This document shows positions 47,846-61,730 of a stretch of DNA of 64,000 bases, piece by piece (within the stretch, counting starts at the first letter, position 1; each line of letters starts with the position of its first letter). A model generated the notes under the pieces. That model saw only the letters and a list, made by a program, of their open reading frames with translations. It ran no database searches and had not been told where the DNA came from. The DNA lies in assembly GCF_000001735.4 (NCBI RefSeq), contig NC_003076.8, forward strand, positions 6,634,001 to 6,698,000. Direction: 5' to 3'. The translations under genes were made by a program, and so were the position numbers. This DNA comes from Arabidopsis thaliana (taxonomy: Eukaryota; Streptophyta; Magnoliopsida; Brassicales; Brassicaceae).

Positions 47846-48760
47846 CTCTCTCTTTTCTTTTGTTTTCGTACGGACTCAAACGCAACCAGAAGAAGAGATT
47901 CCTTCCGCGGAGAAAAAGAGAGAGAGAAAGAGATTCACTTGGTGGAGAGGAGACGATGAAGTGTGAAGCTTATGGGCCTTTTATATTAACACCACCCAAC
48001 TGAAACTAAATTGCACCAAACCCTTGCCTTTTTAATTTTTATTTTTTTCCATTTGCATATGAGATCTGATCTAAGCCAGACATATTTTCTAAATTTATTA
48101 ATTTGGACTTTACTTTTCACCATTCGGATTTTACGCAATCCAAATATTTAGAGTTATTTATTACGCATTCATATGAATTTTAGATTTGACATTCGTCCAT
48201 TTCTAATTTTCTAGTATGAAGTTGAAAATCGTTAGTATTCTGAATTTTTTGGGTCCAATAAATTCTAATTTTTTAAAAAAATTGATCTTCTGTATTTGTA
48301 TTTTGTATTTGTTCAATAATTTTTGGCATTTTTCACGCCGTATTTTAGATAGTGGACCAGTGGAGCAGTATTTCTGATGCAATTTGATAATTCTGATGCC
48401 CTTTTGTGAAGATCAACGTGGTTTGTTAACATTAGTTGAATCTCATAAATGTATTATTAGCTGATACGACAACAAAGCATATACAGAACGTTGATAAACG
48501 TTAGCGCACCGATAGACGAGATTATACTTCAAGGAAAAATGGACAGTTGTAAGAAGATTATCAAAGTTTGGTACAACAAAAGCTTGATAATGAACTCGGG
48601 AACTCGCAATGGTCGCTCTACCAATGAAAATGTATCCAACCGAGATAAAACACGAAGACCGAACGAATATTTTACAGGATTTAAACAATCAACAGAATCA
48701 AAAGTGAAAACAGATAAACGAAAAAACTTTTTTTGGTTGCAGTTTTTTTGAGAAAAGGTG
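47846..48760. other. Intergenic region between the DTC promoter and the alpha-tubulin 3' end
   Basis: Contains the DTC promoter (ATGGGCC at 47972-47978) and, from about 48520, the tubulin 3' UTR. The latter part is homologous to the 3' flank of the second tubulin gene. Nothing else recognised. Confidence 0.6.
47972..47978 (-). promoter_or_regulatory. GGCCCAT element upstream of DTC
   Basis: ATGGGCC (GGCCCAT on the gene strand) about 130 bases upstream of the DTC ATG, a typical site II/TCP box position for mitochondrial protein genes. Function is inferred. Confidence 0.4.
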
Positions 48761-50474
<1,714 letters not shown>

Positions 50475-50600
50475 CTTCTCTCAGTAGAAACCCTAATTTC
50501 GAGCGATTCGCTTCTTCGACGGACGGAGAATTGAGGAAATGAGAGCGGTGAGCGAGATCTTCTTTTTTTCCTAATTTCCATGATTTTTGTGGGAAATTGA

Positions 50601-50670
50601 TTATTTATTGAATGAGATTTGATAATTGGTTGGGGTCCGCCAAGTTGTGACAGCCTGCCTTTGGGACTGG
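50601..50670. promoter_or_regulatory. Conserved promoter-proximal segment of TUA3
   Basis: About 70 bases 125-195 bases upstream of the TUA3 ATG that reappear inverted in front of TUA5 at 52983-53055 with few differences. They include GGGGTCCGCCA followed by TTGTGACAGCCTGCC. Preservation beyond the UTR may reflect shared regulation or simply the extent of the duplication. Confidence 0.55.
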
Positions 50671-51442
50671 GCATAGACAAAATACGTGAGATTCGATCTG
50701 GATCTAGATCTGGAAGGTGTCGATTTTTATCCGGTTTAAATAACTTACCGGAATTTAGGTATTTCGTTAGTATGAGTGAGGTAAATAATAGCTTAACCGA
50801 CCTAAATCGATATTATAGGTTAAATTAGGGTTTAGTGGTTTAAATAACTATTGGTTATAGTAGGATGTTTTTGTAAGCGCCAAACAGAAAAGAAACGTCA
50901 TGTAAGGTTGTCTTTGTTATAAGATTTTGATTCTCTTAGTGCATTTATTTATTAATTAACTTACATAAATATTGACTACGTAAAACGTGTTTTCAAGATT
51001 TGAAATCACAAGTTCTGAGATAACCCCGTATAATCCTTTTAATGACATAAGTAGGAGAATAAAAATTTGCAAAACTATAAATTTGTAGAATGAAAAATTG
51101 CATAATAAAACAAACAAATATATGTGTCTAAAATTAAATATACATATAATATGTATTTACATAATGAATTTTTATTTTTATTTTCTATGAAGAAAACAAA
51201 AATTCTGTATTTTTGCGTTTTAATAAATATTATGTTAATTTTCTTAATTGGTAACATTCTTATATACTCGTATTAAAAAAATGTCATTTTGCAATTACGC
51301 GTATTACTAATCGGAGCCAAATATTTTTATATTTTTCAATGAGTGGATAAAGGTACGACCAAAATGATGGTTTGATAACCAAAATGATTGTAATGATACG
51401 AAAGATAAACTCATATAAATTGATCATTCTAAGATTGTATTG

Positions 51443-51526
51443 GATGAATTGAGATAGTCAGCTAGATTAATTCTCTAATTGCTAAGTTAAGTTAGATGAA
51501 TTGAGACAATCAGCTATATTAATTCT
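51443..51526 (+). repeat. Short imperfect direct repeat
   Basis: GATGAATTGAGATAGTCAGC and following bases at about 51443-51475 recur at about 51493-51526 with a handful of substitutions. It lies in the non-coding tubulin spacer. Confidence 0.8.
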
Positions 51527-53211
51527 ATATAGCATATTTTTCCTAAGCGGTTTCAGATTAAAGATGTCAAAGTGGGTTAAGCAATTGTTTAGATATAATG
51601 GATCAAGATTTCAAGATAAACGATTATCAAATCCATTGAATTCATGCATGCGGTTAGGAAGATAGCTTAAGTAGCAATTCAATCCTATAAATATAATGTT
51701 TTAAGGGAATTTTCATCCATTCAAACTAACAAAAAGACAAAAAAATGCATGATCCTAAAGCAATTGATAGTTAACCTTAAGACTAAAAAATTCCCAAAGA
51801 GAGTATACAGTAAAGTAGACAACGGTCGAGTGAAACCGTGAATCCGAAGAGAGTACATAACGGTCACAAAGTTTGCGAGTTTACAAAAATGCTAGTTGAT
51901 ATGATTGGAAATGGGTTGGGTTAAGGAATTGTTTGATTAAATATGTCATCAAGACAATTATTTCATATTTCCACATGACTTGGTTTGTTTATGAACACAA
52001 ATAATGAATAGAGAGATATATAACTATTACATAAATAGTTATTTAAATTTTTTGCATGTAATTTATTAAAACTTCAGTTATGTATTGTGGTGGTTCTCAT
52101 TCACACAATATCATGAAAATGAATAGATTTCAGACTAGGGACAAATCTTTTTACTTTACATTCAATATCCTAAGAACATTCCCAAATCGTTTTAAGAAAG
52201 GGAACAAAACAATTGCAGAGGATTTGAGGAAGATGAAGTAGAATGTGGATGTGAGAACCCTTACATCTCCAAGAAACACTAAACAATACTAATAATCTAC
52301 TCATTCATAGGTTTACATTATTTTCTTTTCTGCACATAAGTTTACATGATTACATCCATTTGATCTCACTCCCGTTAGGTGCCGACTGCCGACCCAATAA
52401 CTTCACATAATCTTATACATATATTATTGAGAGGTTCATATTATTTTTACTAGTATATATAATCGAATGACCCTGTATATTTTCATTTGTGCACCCACTT
52501 TTTTTTTGTTTCCACCTAATCAATTTTTTGATTAAAAACCATTAAATACCAAAGAGTTGTCCATTATGTTTTTTTTTGGTGTTTTAAATGTCCATCCATA
52601 ATTATTAATTCATAAAGCATATCACTAAATAAAATTGATGATATAAAAACAACTATAGTATGATCATGACCAATAGTTTTATGTGACTTTTGTCATTATG
52701 TAGATCAACACAACTGAATCTGTTAAAACGTGTTCAAAAAAAAAAAAATTGTAGAATCTGTTTGAACAAACAATAATGAAAAAAACATTGAACCGGATCG
52801 ATAAACCAATCCACGATTCGATCCTATATCCTAAATTGACGTAAACCAATCCGGTCCATAACAATAAGTAACATGTATCCGCCGAAGATATTTATGCCAG
52901 CCAAAATTGAGAAACTGTAGAATGAACTGGATCGTGTGGGCAATATTGTAAAATGAACTCATTTTCGAACAAAAGCGAAGCCGTGGGACCCAAGGCAGGC
53001 TGTCACAAAATGGCGGACCCCAACAAATTATCAAATCCAATTCAATAAATTAATCATTTTCCCTTCACAAAATATAAACCTAATTTGCCAACGAAGTTGA
53101 ACCAAAAAAAGAAGATCTCACTCTCACCGCCTTCATTTCCTCGATCTCCGTCTTCCTCCTTCTCCGTCTGTCGCAGAGCATCGCTCGAATTAGGGTTTCT
53201 GCTGAGAGAAG

Positions 53212-54926
<1,715 letters not shown>

Positions 54927-55270
54927 CACCTTTTCTCAAGCAATGTGCTACCAAAAAGTTTTTTCGTTTATCTGTTTTCATTAATGATTCTTGTTGATTA
55001 CATGTTTGTTTTAATCCTGTACAATATTCGATCCTCCTTCGTGTTTCATCTCGGTTAGATACATTTTCATTGGTAGAGCGACCATTGGGGAAGATCCCGA
55101 GTTCATTATCAAGCTTTTGTTGTACGAAACCTTCATTATCTTCTTACATTGTCCATTTTCTTTAGGTACAATCTTGTCTATTGGAACATTGTAGAGATGT
55201 GTTCTACTTTACAATCATGGATCATTGATCCAAACATTACATGAATTGATCAGGAAAAGTAAATTGGAAA
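54927..55270. other. Convergent intergenic region (TUA5 / RAP2.11)
   Basis: The first 260 bases are homologous to the 3' flank of TUA3 and presumably form the TUA5 3' UTR. The rest holds the 3' end of the ERF gene. Confidence 0.65.
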
Positions 55271-56032
55271 TCACGTAGGGCAGAAGAGTTGGGAGAGTGA
55301 AGGGAGATCCCAAATGGGATCGGTAGGATCGAAAATTGCATATTCTGCATTCATGTTGTCATAGTAACTGTTAGCTCCATTCATTGCATATAGGGACGCA
55401 GATATCTGTCTTTCAATTTCTGCAAGACCCAAATGTTGATCGGTTGAGTAGTGATCGTTGAGATGTCCATGTGTTTCTCCCCCTGCCTGAGCCAATGGAA
55501 TCTGATGGTTGAATCCAGAGACAAGGGGCCACGAATAAGGAAGCTGGAGACCCTCGGTTTCTGGTTGCCCAATGACCGATGAATCTGGTCGGTACACATT
55601 ATTGAGCGGTATGGCCGTGGTAGTGGTGGTGGTGGTGGTTGTGGTGAGACTAGTAGCAGTCGAGATGTAGTTGATGTTGCAATCCGTTAAAGAAGAAACT
55701 GGTTTGTGTTGTTGTTGTTGCTGCTGCTTCATGCTCTGCTTCTGGTGAAGAAGATTTCTGATCTTCAAAGATAGTTGTGAGTTGTTAGGAAAATGGTTTG
55801 CGAAATTGGTGCGAGTATTGGAGCCACGTAAGAGACATGCAGCTTCATCGTAGGCTCGAGCGGCTTCTTCTGCGGTTTCAAAGGTTCCGAGCCACATCCG
55901 TATCTTTTGTGTAGTGTCTTTGATCTCTGCCACCCATTTTCCTGAAGGCCTTTGCCTAACTCCCACAAACTTAGTCTTGTTGCCTTTGCTCTTCTCCTTA
56001 GTTTTCTGCTTTGGAGTTGTTTGATGTTCCAT
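55271..56032 (-). CDS. RAP2-11: AP2/ERF transcription factor RAP2.11
   Basis: Single exon, 253 codons. One AP2/ERF DNA-binding domain occupies residues about 22-79: [54 protein letters not shown]. The WAEI, WLGTF and AAxAYDxAA elements that make up the domain are present, with the GVRQRPSG and the ERF-type Ala and Asp positions typical of ERFs rather than DREBs. The rest is low complexity: a poly-Gln stretch ([12 protein letters not shown]) and a poly-Thr run encoded by ACC/ACT repeats near residue 135. RAP2.11 is reported to activate the potassium transporter HAK5 under low potassium (established, from memory). Minus strand, convergent with TUA5. Confidence 0.95.
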   Translation of the reverse strand: MEHQTTPKQKTKEKSKGNKTKFVGVRQRPSGKWVAEIKDTTQKIRMWLGTFETAEEAARAYDEAACLLRGSNTRTNFANHFPNNSQLSLKIRNLLHQKQSMKQQQQQQHKPVSSLTDCNINYISTATSLTTTTTTTTTTAIPLNNVYRPDSSVIGQPETEGLQLPYSWPLVSGFNHQIPLAQAGGETHGHLNDHYSTDQHLGLAEIERQISASLYAMNGANSYYDNMNAEYAIFDPTDPIWDLPSLSQLFCPT

Positions 56033-56647
56033 ATTTTTTTTGTATGAATCTGTACATAGACATAGTTATAGGCATATATATAGGGATACATAAATTTTTC
56101 CATTTTGTGCTCGTATGTTTGGGTCAAATCTTAGTGGTTGTCTCGTCTTTCTGAAAACTTGTTCTTGTTATTTTAGTGATGATACGGATTACGGATATGA
56201 ATTTTATAATTATGGGCTTTTGGGTACTCTTGAGAATCATTCAGAGGTTTTATGTGGGTTCCATGTATTAATTGAGTGCGCACCATTTTCTGATTTTCTT
56301 AGTATTAAAAAGATTTGTACAGAAGACAAATATGATGTGTTTATTTCTCAGCTTGGAACTGCGAATATTTTACCCAACAAACTATATTTTTTAAGACTTA
56401 CGTATGCTTAATGTTTAGAGGGAGGCCTCAATAATGAGAAGAAGAGATTTTTTAAATGCTAAGCCGACCAATTTATACTTTAAAAACAATGATCTTGACA
56501 AGATCTTACAAGGTTAGTGGGAAACCTCTAAGTTAGAGCTTACAAGAAAAATATCAATCTATATATGTCTTAAGAATATTAACAACAACTTTAGCAAAGA
56601 AAAAGAGAATATTAACAACAATAAGTAGACAATACTGACCTGAAATA
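56033..56647. other. Intergenic region with start of the tandem unit
   Basis: Holds the RAP2.11 promoter, then from about 56363 the first copy of a duplicated unit (homologous to 58812 onwards), which supplies the promoter and leader of the proline-rich gene. Confidence 0.6.
56075..56082 (-). promoter_or_regulatory. Probable TATA box of RAP2.11
   Basis: TATATATA at 56075-56082, about 45-50 bases upstream of the minus-strand ATG at 56032. The short distance implies a very short leader. An alternative TSS further upstream is possible. Confidence 0.4.
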
Positions 56648-56938
56648 ATGGTGTCGCAAAGGTTTTCCTTGACCCTAGTTTTTCTATTGGCAATCTTAAT
56701 CACAGTTGCTAATGGAAACGACAACAGAAAGCTATTGACATCTTACAAATATTCTCCTCCTCCGCCACCGGTCTATTCACCTCCAATTTCTCCTCCTCCT
56801 CCTCCTCCTCCTCCTCCTCCTCAATCGCATGCTGCTGCCTACAAGAGATATTCACCGCCGCCACCACCCTCTAAATATGGAAGAGTGTATCCACCACCTC
56901 CCCCCGGAAAATCATTGTGGTCGTTCCTTAACCTCTAA
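56648..56938 (+). CDS. Small secreted proline-rich (extensin-like) protein
   Basis: 96 codons, no intron. A signal peptide (FSLTLVFLLAILITVANG, residues about 6-23) precedes a proline-rich body with SPPPPP and PPPPPPPPPP blocks and Tyr-containing YSPPPP, KYGRVY segments. The C-terminus (GRVYPPPPPGKSLWSFLNL) is conserved in the larger neighbour at 59052. Ser-Pro(3-5) blocks are sites for prolyl hydroxylation and arabinosylation, so the product is presumably a small hydroxyproline-rich wall glycoprotein. Tyr residues could be cross-linked. Probably At5g19800 by order. Confidence 0.85.
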   Translation: MVSQRFSLTLVFLLAILITVANGNDNRKLLTSYKYSPPPPPVYSPPISPPPPPPPPPPQSHAAAYKRYSPPPPPSKYGRVYPPPPPGKSLWSFLNL

Positions 56939-57604
56939 GAAGCATGCAAGTGGCTCAGGAGAAGACATTTATTTTCTGCCATATATTACTCACTGATGGA
57001 TTGTTATGTAGCGATGACTAAAGCTTCTTCTGTTTTTTTTTAACCTTCTTCTTTTTATTGTATTGATTACTTTTGCAGTTTGTATATTCAAAATTTCTGA
57101 CTAAACATCAAATGGGCCATCTTTCGTTTATTGATTGGAGACTTCTTTTACAGGTTTTATAAAAGATGATCATTACATATATATACACCCACTTTTGACT
57201 TGCATCAAAACAGTTTTTCTATAAACAAAACTAGATCGAATGTAACCATCATCTAGATTACATGGATAGATCTAACTCTTAAGTACGTAAGATTTATACA
57301 ATGTTTAAGGTTACATGGCATTTATCCTTTAACAAATACAAGTAGTGGTTAATTTAGAACAAAGTCATTACATCCATCAAATATCGAAGAGAGAACACCA
57401 TTTTCGAAGCAGATGCCACAGAGTCTTTAACCGGGAAAGGGTGGTTCATCCGTTGATACGATACCTAGCCAAAAGTGGAAATATGGGCGTCTACATTGTG
57501 AAAATTCTTTGTGTTCGAGAGAATTTAGAAATTTCGGGGATACTAAAGAGAAGCTATTACACATATCTCTCTCTAAGTTTTCTTTCAAAAGGGGTCATAT
57601 TTTT

Positions 57605-57917
57605 TGTTAGAGGTTAATTGAGTTTGGTCGCTTGTTTTATTTAATTATGTGTATGTTTGTTAAGTTTATACATTAGGAGTTGGGTCTTGTCCTAAGGGTA
57701 GTTATGTTAAGAGTTAAAAGGGGAGAGTTACAAATCTTGTTCTTAGTGTTGTTTGGTCGGGTCTGTTGAATATTATAAGAACACGTTGTCTTTGTTTGGT
57801 CGGGTCAGATTTTCAATAATAAGAAACTTCAGTTTTAATTTCATAACTCTGTTTCTGTCTCTCTCGTCGACAAGTCTCTCTGTTTCTTATTTATCAAAGT
57901 CCTTCAACAATCCAACA
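57605..57917. mobile_element. Solo LTR, 313 bp (unit 1 only)
   Basis: Begins TGTTAGAGG and ends CAATCCAACA, with TTTTT before and TTTAT after as 5-base target duplication with one mismatch. Unit 2 has GGGTCATACTTACCACAACC at the matching place (60720 region), i.e. the uninterrupted target. Internal AT-rich TATA-like sequence (GAATATTATAAG) fits an LTR promoter. Size and ends suggest a copia-type LTR. No internal domain remains. Confidence 0.65.
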
Positions 57918-58051
57918 TTTATCACAACCTCATAAGCGAAAGGTTTTTGATGACCTAGGTGTCTTGGGCAATTAGGCCTTACCATTGGTGAGAGGCCAGC
58001 TCAAGTCAAGCATACGATCACCGGAGTCATTCTTAATGAGGTTGGCAGATC

Positions 58052-58437
58052 TGATACGATTGGTGTATCAAGAAGAATAAGAATGAGAGACAAAGCAAAA
58101 GAACACACGTGCAAGTGAGGAGGCACGTGAGAAGGAAGCTTACTTGAAGAATAAGATATTTTTAGGATCTAAAAATATCTTTAGAAAACTCTGTTCTAGT
58201 ATAAATACTGGCTCTGAATTTTGAGAGAGGTTTATGTTGATTGTTGTTGAATCTGATATGAGTATGAGTCTCTCATGACAGACTTAAGAGAAGAGCTAGT
58301 GATGTGATAGTCTCTCCCGTATGGTGTATTGAGAGCTGACCTAGTGATGTGCTAGTCTCTCTCGTGTATGGTGTGTTAGTGAATAGTGAGTACTGGTTTG
58401 GTTAAGGAATAAAGGTATCGATATTGAAAACTTAGCA
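58052..58437. mobile_element. Solo LTR, 386 bp, with perfect 5-bp target duplication (unit 1 only)
   Basis: TG at 58052-58053 and CA at 58436-58437 flanked by AGATC on both sides (58047-58051 and 58438-58442). Unit 2 preserves the empty site as GGCAGATCAAGGACAATT (about 60865-60882). A TATA-like AGTATAAATAC lies inside (about 58198), as expected for an LTR U3/R boundary. There is no internal coding sequence, so it is a solo LTR left by recombination between two LTRs. Confidence 0.8.
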
Positions 58438-59051
58438 AGATCAAGGGCAATTCAGAGTGAAATTGTCGTTTAGTTTATCCAGTTTGAAGACAGGGGTGAT
58501 TGAAGCTACCCAAACAAAACTTGAGAGACGCTTAGAATTGCTTTTAACATGGATTTAACTTTTAAACTGTAACCAAGTCATGGGCCTATATCTTTGAGAC
58601 AGAAACCTGAAGCGACCTTTTTGTAGTGAGTGAGAACAAAGACATATGATATAAATGAGAAATGTAATGAGTGGGTCCAAATATTTTGTAGTTACCATCT
58701 CTTGGCCTGCGCACCAATTCTTCCAAGCACAAACTTAAAAACATTTTATTAAAATGCTTAGGCTTGCTGGCTGACATATTTATCGTGCTTATACGACAAT
58801 GAAATAATAAAATTAAATATTTTACTCAACAAACTATACCTTTTTAAGACTTTAGCTTAATGTTTAGAGGGAGGCCTTGATAAGAAAAGAAGAGATTAAT
58901 GCTAAGCCGACCAATTTATACTTAATAAACAGTGATCTTGACAAAATCTTACAAGGTTAGTGGGAAACCTCTAAAGGGAGCTTACAAGAAATATCTATCT
59001 ATAAGTCTGAAGAATATTAACAACAATGAGTAGAGAATACTGACCTGAAAG

Positions 59052-59801
59052 ATGGTGTCCCGAAGGTTTTCCCTGATCCTACTATTTCTCTTGGCAACCT
59101 TAATCACAGTTGCTAATGGAAACAACAACAGAAAGCTATTGACTTCTGCTCCAGAACCAGCACCCCTGGTTGATCTATCTCCTCCTCCACCCCCGGTTAA
59201 TATATCTTCTCCTCCACCCCCGGTTAATCTATCTCCTCCTCCACCACCGGTTAATCTTTCTCCTCCTCCACCCCCGGTTAATCTATCTCCTCCTCCACCC
59301 CCGGTTAATCTTTCTCCTCCTCCGCCCCCGGTTCTTCTTTCTCCTCCTCCGCCCCCGGTTAATCTTTCTCCTCCTCCACCCCCGGTTAATCTTTCTCCTC
59401 CTCCACCACCGGTTCTTCTTTCTCCTCCTCCGCCCCCGGTTCTTCTTTCTCCTCCTCCGCCCCCGGTTAATCTATCTCCTCCTCCACCCCCGGTTCTTCT
59501 TTCTCCTCCTCCACCTCCGGTTCTTTTTTCTCCTCCTCCACCCACAGTTACTCGTCCTCCTCCTCCACCCACAATTACTCGTTCTCCTCCTCCTCCTCGA
59601 CCTCAAGCCGCTGCTTACTACAAGAAAACTCCACCGCCACCACCCTATAAATATGGAAGAGTGTATCCACCACCTCCTCCTCCACCTCAAGCCGCTCGTT
59701 CCTACAAGAGATCTCCACCGCCGCCACCACCCTCTAAATATGGAAGAGTGTATTCACCACCTCCTCCCGGAAAATCATGGTTGTGGTTCTTGAAGCTCTA
59801 A
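59052..59801 (+). CDS. Proline-rich extensin-like cell-wall protein with tandem SPPPPPV modules
   Basis: 249 codons, no intron. After a signal peptide nearly identical to that at 56648 (FSLILLFLLATLITVANGN), residues about 40-175 consist of about 14 modules of the form LSPPPPPVN(L) or LSPPPPPVL(L), with slightly diverged modules at each end. The middle DNA (59179-59540) is a near-perfect 27-nucleotide tandem array. The C-terminal third (YKKTPPPPPYKYGRVYPPPPPP, then RSYKRSPPPPPPSKYGRVY) repeats the small protein's domain twice and ends GKSWLWFLKL. It is probably a hydroxyproline-rich wall glycoprotein, secreted and glycosylated on the SPPPPP blocks. Modules lack the Tyr of extensins, which is restricted to the C-terminal part. 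Confidence 0.88.
   Translation: MVSRRFSLILLFLLATLITVANGNNNRKLLTSAPEPAPLVDLSPPPPPVNISSPPPPVNLSPPPPPVNLSPPPPPVNLSPPPPPVNLSPPPPPVLLSPPPPPVNLSPPPPPVNLSPPPPPVLLSPPPPPVLLSPPPPPVNLSPPPPPVLLSPPPPPVLFSPPPPTVTRPPPPPTITRSPPPPRPQAAAYYKKTPPPPPYKYGRVYPPPPPPPQAARSYKRSPPPPPPSKYGRVYSPPPPGKSWLWFLKL
59179..59540 (+). repeat. 27-nucleotide tandem array in the proline-rich gene
   Basis: Units of 9 codons (consensus Ser-Pro5-Val-Asn/Leu-Leu) repeat about 13 times with few substitutions, differing mainly in AAT/CTT at one codon. Slippage or unequal exchange explains the difference from the 96-residue neighbour. Confidence 0.88.
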
Positions 59802-61730
59802 GAAGTTAGAAGCATGCAAGCGGCTCAGAAGAAGACATTAATTTTCTACCATATGTATATTATTCACTGATGAATTGTTATCCGAAATAAGTTTTTGTAA
59901 GAGTGCTTCAGCGTTTAACTTTTTTTTTACTGTCTCTCAGCTTCTAGGTATTTTTTTTTCTCGCGGTTTGTAGTGTGACTGAAGCTTCTTCTGTTTGTTT
60001 TTAAACCAGCTTCTTTTTATTGTATTGTAAAATTTCTGACTCAACATCAAATGGGCAGTCTTTCGTTTATTGTTTGAGGACTTTGTTACAGATTCTTTTA
60101 AAGATAATCATTACAATATATACACCCCTTTTGACTTGCATCAAAACAGTTCTTTTGTAAACAAAACTAGATCAAATGTAACCATCATCCAACTCTAGTT
60201 ACGTAAGATTTATACAATGTTTCAGGTTACATGGCATATTTATCCTTAAAAAAATGCACGTAGTTGATTAATTTAGATCTAAGTCATTACATCCATCAAA
60301 TATCAAAGAGAGAACACCGTTTTTGATGAAGAAGATGCCATGCACGGTCGTTTCCCTTCAAGGCTTCAGAATTTTTTGGACCGGGAAAGGGTGGTTCTTC
60401 CTTTGATACCTAGCTTAAAGTGGTTCATCCTCAAATATGGATGTCTACATTGTGGATAATTCTTAAATGCTCAAGAAGAATCTAGAAATTTCGGGGATAC
60501 TAAAGGATTTTATTCTCTAATAATTTGCTCCTAAAAGTTCAAATATCATTCATTAAGAATATCTTTACTCTCGGCTGTTAGATTGTTATTAGTTATTCTT
60601 CATCGTCTGTTTTGGAGGTGTATTTTTATTAATAGGGATCATATCCTTCATATCTAAATCATGGACTGATATACAAAGAAAAAGCTATTACACATTCTAT
60701 CGCTAGGTTTTCTTTCAAAATGGGTCATACTTACCACAACCTCATAAATCAAAGTTTTGTGATGACCTAGGTGTCTTGGCCATAAGGCCTCACCATTATT
60801 GGCGAGAGGCTCAAGTCAAGCATGCGATCGATCACCGAACTCGAGATTCATTAATTAGGTTTGGCAGATCAAGGACAATTCAGGTGATGATGACGTTTAA
60901 TTCATTCAATTCGAAGACGGGAAGCAAAACTTGATTGCTTTAACATGGATTAACTTAAAACTTCAATTAAGGCTTCTTCTCATTGAGAAATGCCTAAATC
61001 TTTAAGATACAAACCTGAAGCTACCTTTTGTAGTGAGTGAGAGAACAAAGACGTGTGGTATAAATGAGAAATGTAATGGGTGGGTCCAAACATTTTGCAG
61101 TGACCATCTCGTGGCCGGCGGCCCGGCGCATCAATTTTTCCAGACAAAACTTAAAAAACATTTTATTGACATGCTTAGCTGCTGTCTGATAAATTTATCA
61201 TATGACAACGATATAATAAAATTAAATAAAAAAGACATTTCTTTTATTAAGAAAAGGCCAAAGAAGAGTGTCCAAAAGAGTACAAATCAACAAAGGCAAT
61301 GAGAGAAAAGAATCATTCTTCCAAAATTCCCAATTGCATACAAAAACAAAAATTCAAAATCAAATCTTTCTGTTTTGTTCCTTCTCGTATAAAGCACCAA
61401 AACTTCATCCCACTCTCAAACCCAAACCAACACCGACACCAACAGCAGACCTGTGTATTTGGGGAACCATACCCAATGACACATTTCACTAACAATTTCA
61501 TCCTTCCCTCCTAATATACACTTCCTACCATAAAGATAGAAATTTTCATTTTGTAACTTCTGAAGGATGGACCGACCCATCATCATCCCTCCCAAAAGAA
61601 TTAGATGAAAAATGCAAAAGAAGAAGAAACACTTTTGTAAACACATAAATGCAAAACTGACGACGCTTTGTGGTGAAAACAGAGCTCACAAAACTGTAAA
61701 AATAAACAGAGAGATCGGATTGGATTGAAT
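59802..61730. other. Intergenic region downstream of the second proline-rich gene
   Basis: Contains the rest of unit 2 (to about 61228), then about 500 bases of the 3' flank of the importin gene. No further gene recognised. Confidence 0.6.
60502..60682. other. Segment present in unit 2 only
   Basis: Unit 1 reads GATACTAAAGAGAAGCTATTACAC; unit 2 has about 180 extra bases between GATACTAAAG and AAAAGCTATTACAC. AAAG-like sequence at both sides would fit a short target duplication. The segment has no recognisable coding or terminal repeats; deletion in unit 1 is equally possible. Confidence 0.5.

Larger units (their letters stand above)
50475..53211. other. Divergent spacer between the two alpha-tubulin genes
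   Basis: 2.7 kb between head-to-head ATGs. Each end is a tubulin promoter and 5' leader; about 200 bases on each side are mutually homologous (inverted). They share a box reading GGGGTCCGCCA then TTGTGACAGCCTGCC, at about 50631-50658 and, inverted, 52992-53021. The central 2.2 kb is AT-rich with no exon, and includes a 33-base imperfect direct repeat at about 51443 and 51494. Confidence 0.7.
56363..58816 (+). repeat. Tandem duplication, unit 1 (with two solo LTRs)
   Basis: Unit 1 and unit 2 (58817-61228) align from their promoters to their far 3' flanks, for example the phrase GATGACCTAGGTGTCTTGG at about 57948 and 60760, and GTAGTGAGTGAG at about 58624 and 61031. Unit 1 carries a short proline-rich gene and two insertions that unit 2 lacks (57605-57917 and 58052-58437). 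Confidence 0.85.
56939..59051. other. Region between the two proline-rich genes
   Basis: Contains the 3' flank of unit 1, two solo LTRs (57605-57917 and 58052-58437), and from about 58812 the promoter of unit 2. No other gene recognised; the open frame at 57345-57617 lacks family resemblance. Confidence 0.65.
58817..61228 (+). repeat. Tandem duplication, unit 2
   Basis: Second copy of the unit starting at 56363. It carries the longer proline-rich gene (59052-59801), lacks the two solo LTRs of unit 1, and contains an additional 180 bases at about 60502-60682 not seen in unit 1. Downstream homology fades after about 61228. Confidence 0.85.

Noticed and set aside
58982-59572. Minus-strand 196-codon glycine-rich open frame
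   Set aside because: It is the antisense shadow of the SPPPPPV array; repetitive CT/GA codons keep many frames open.
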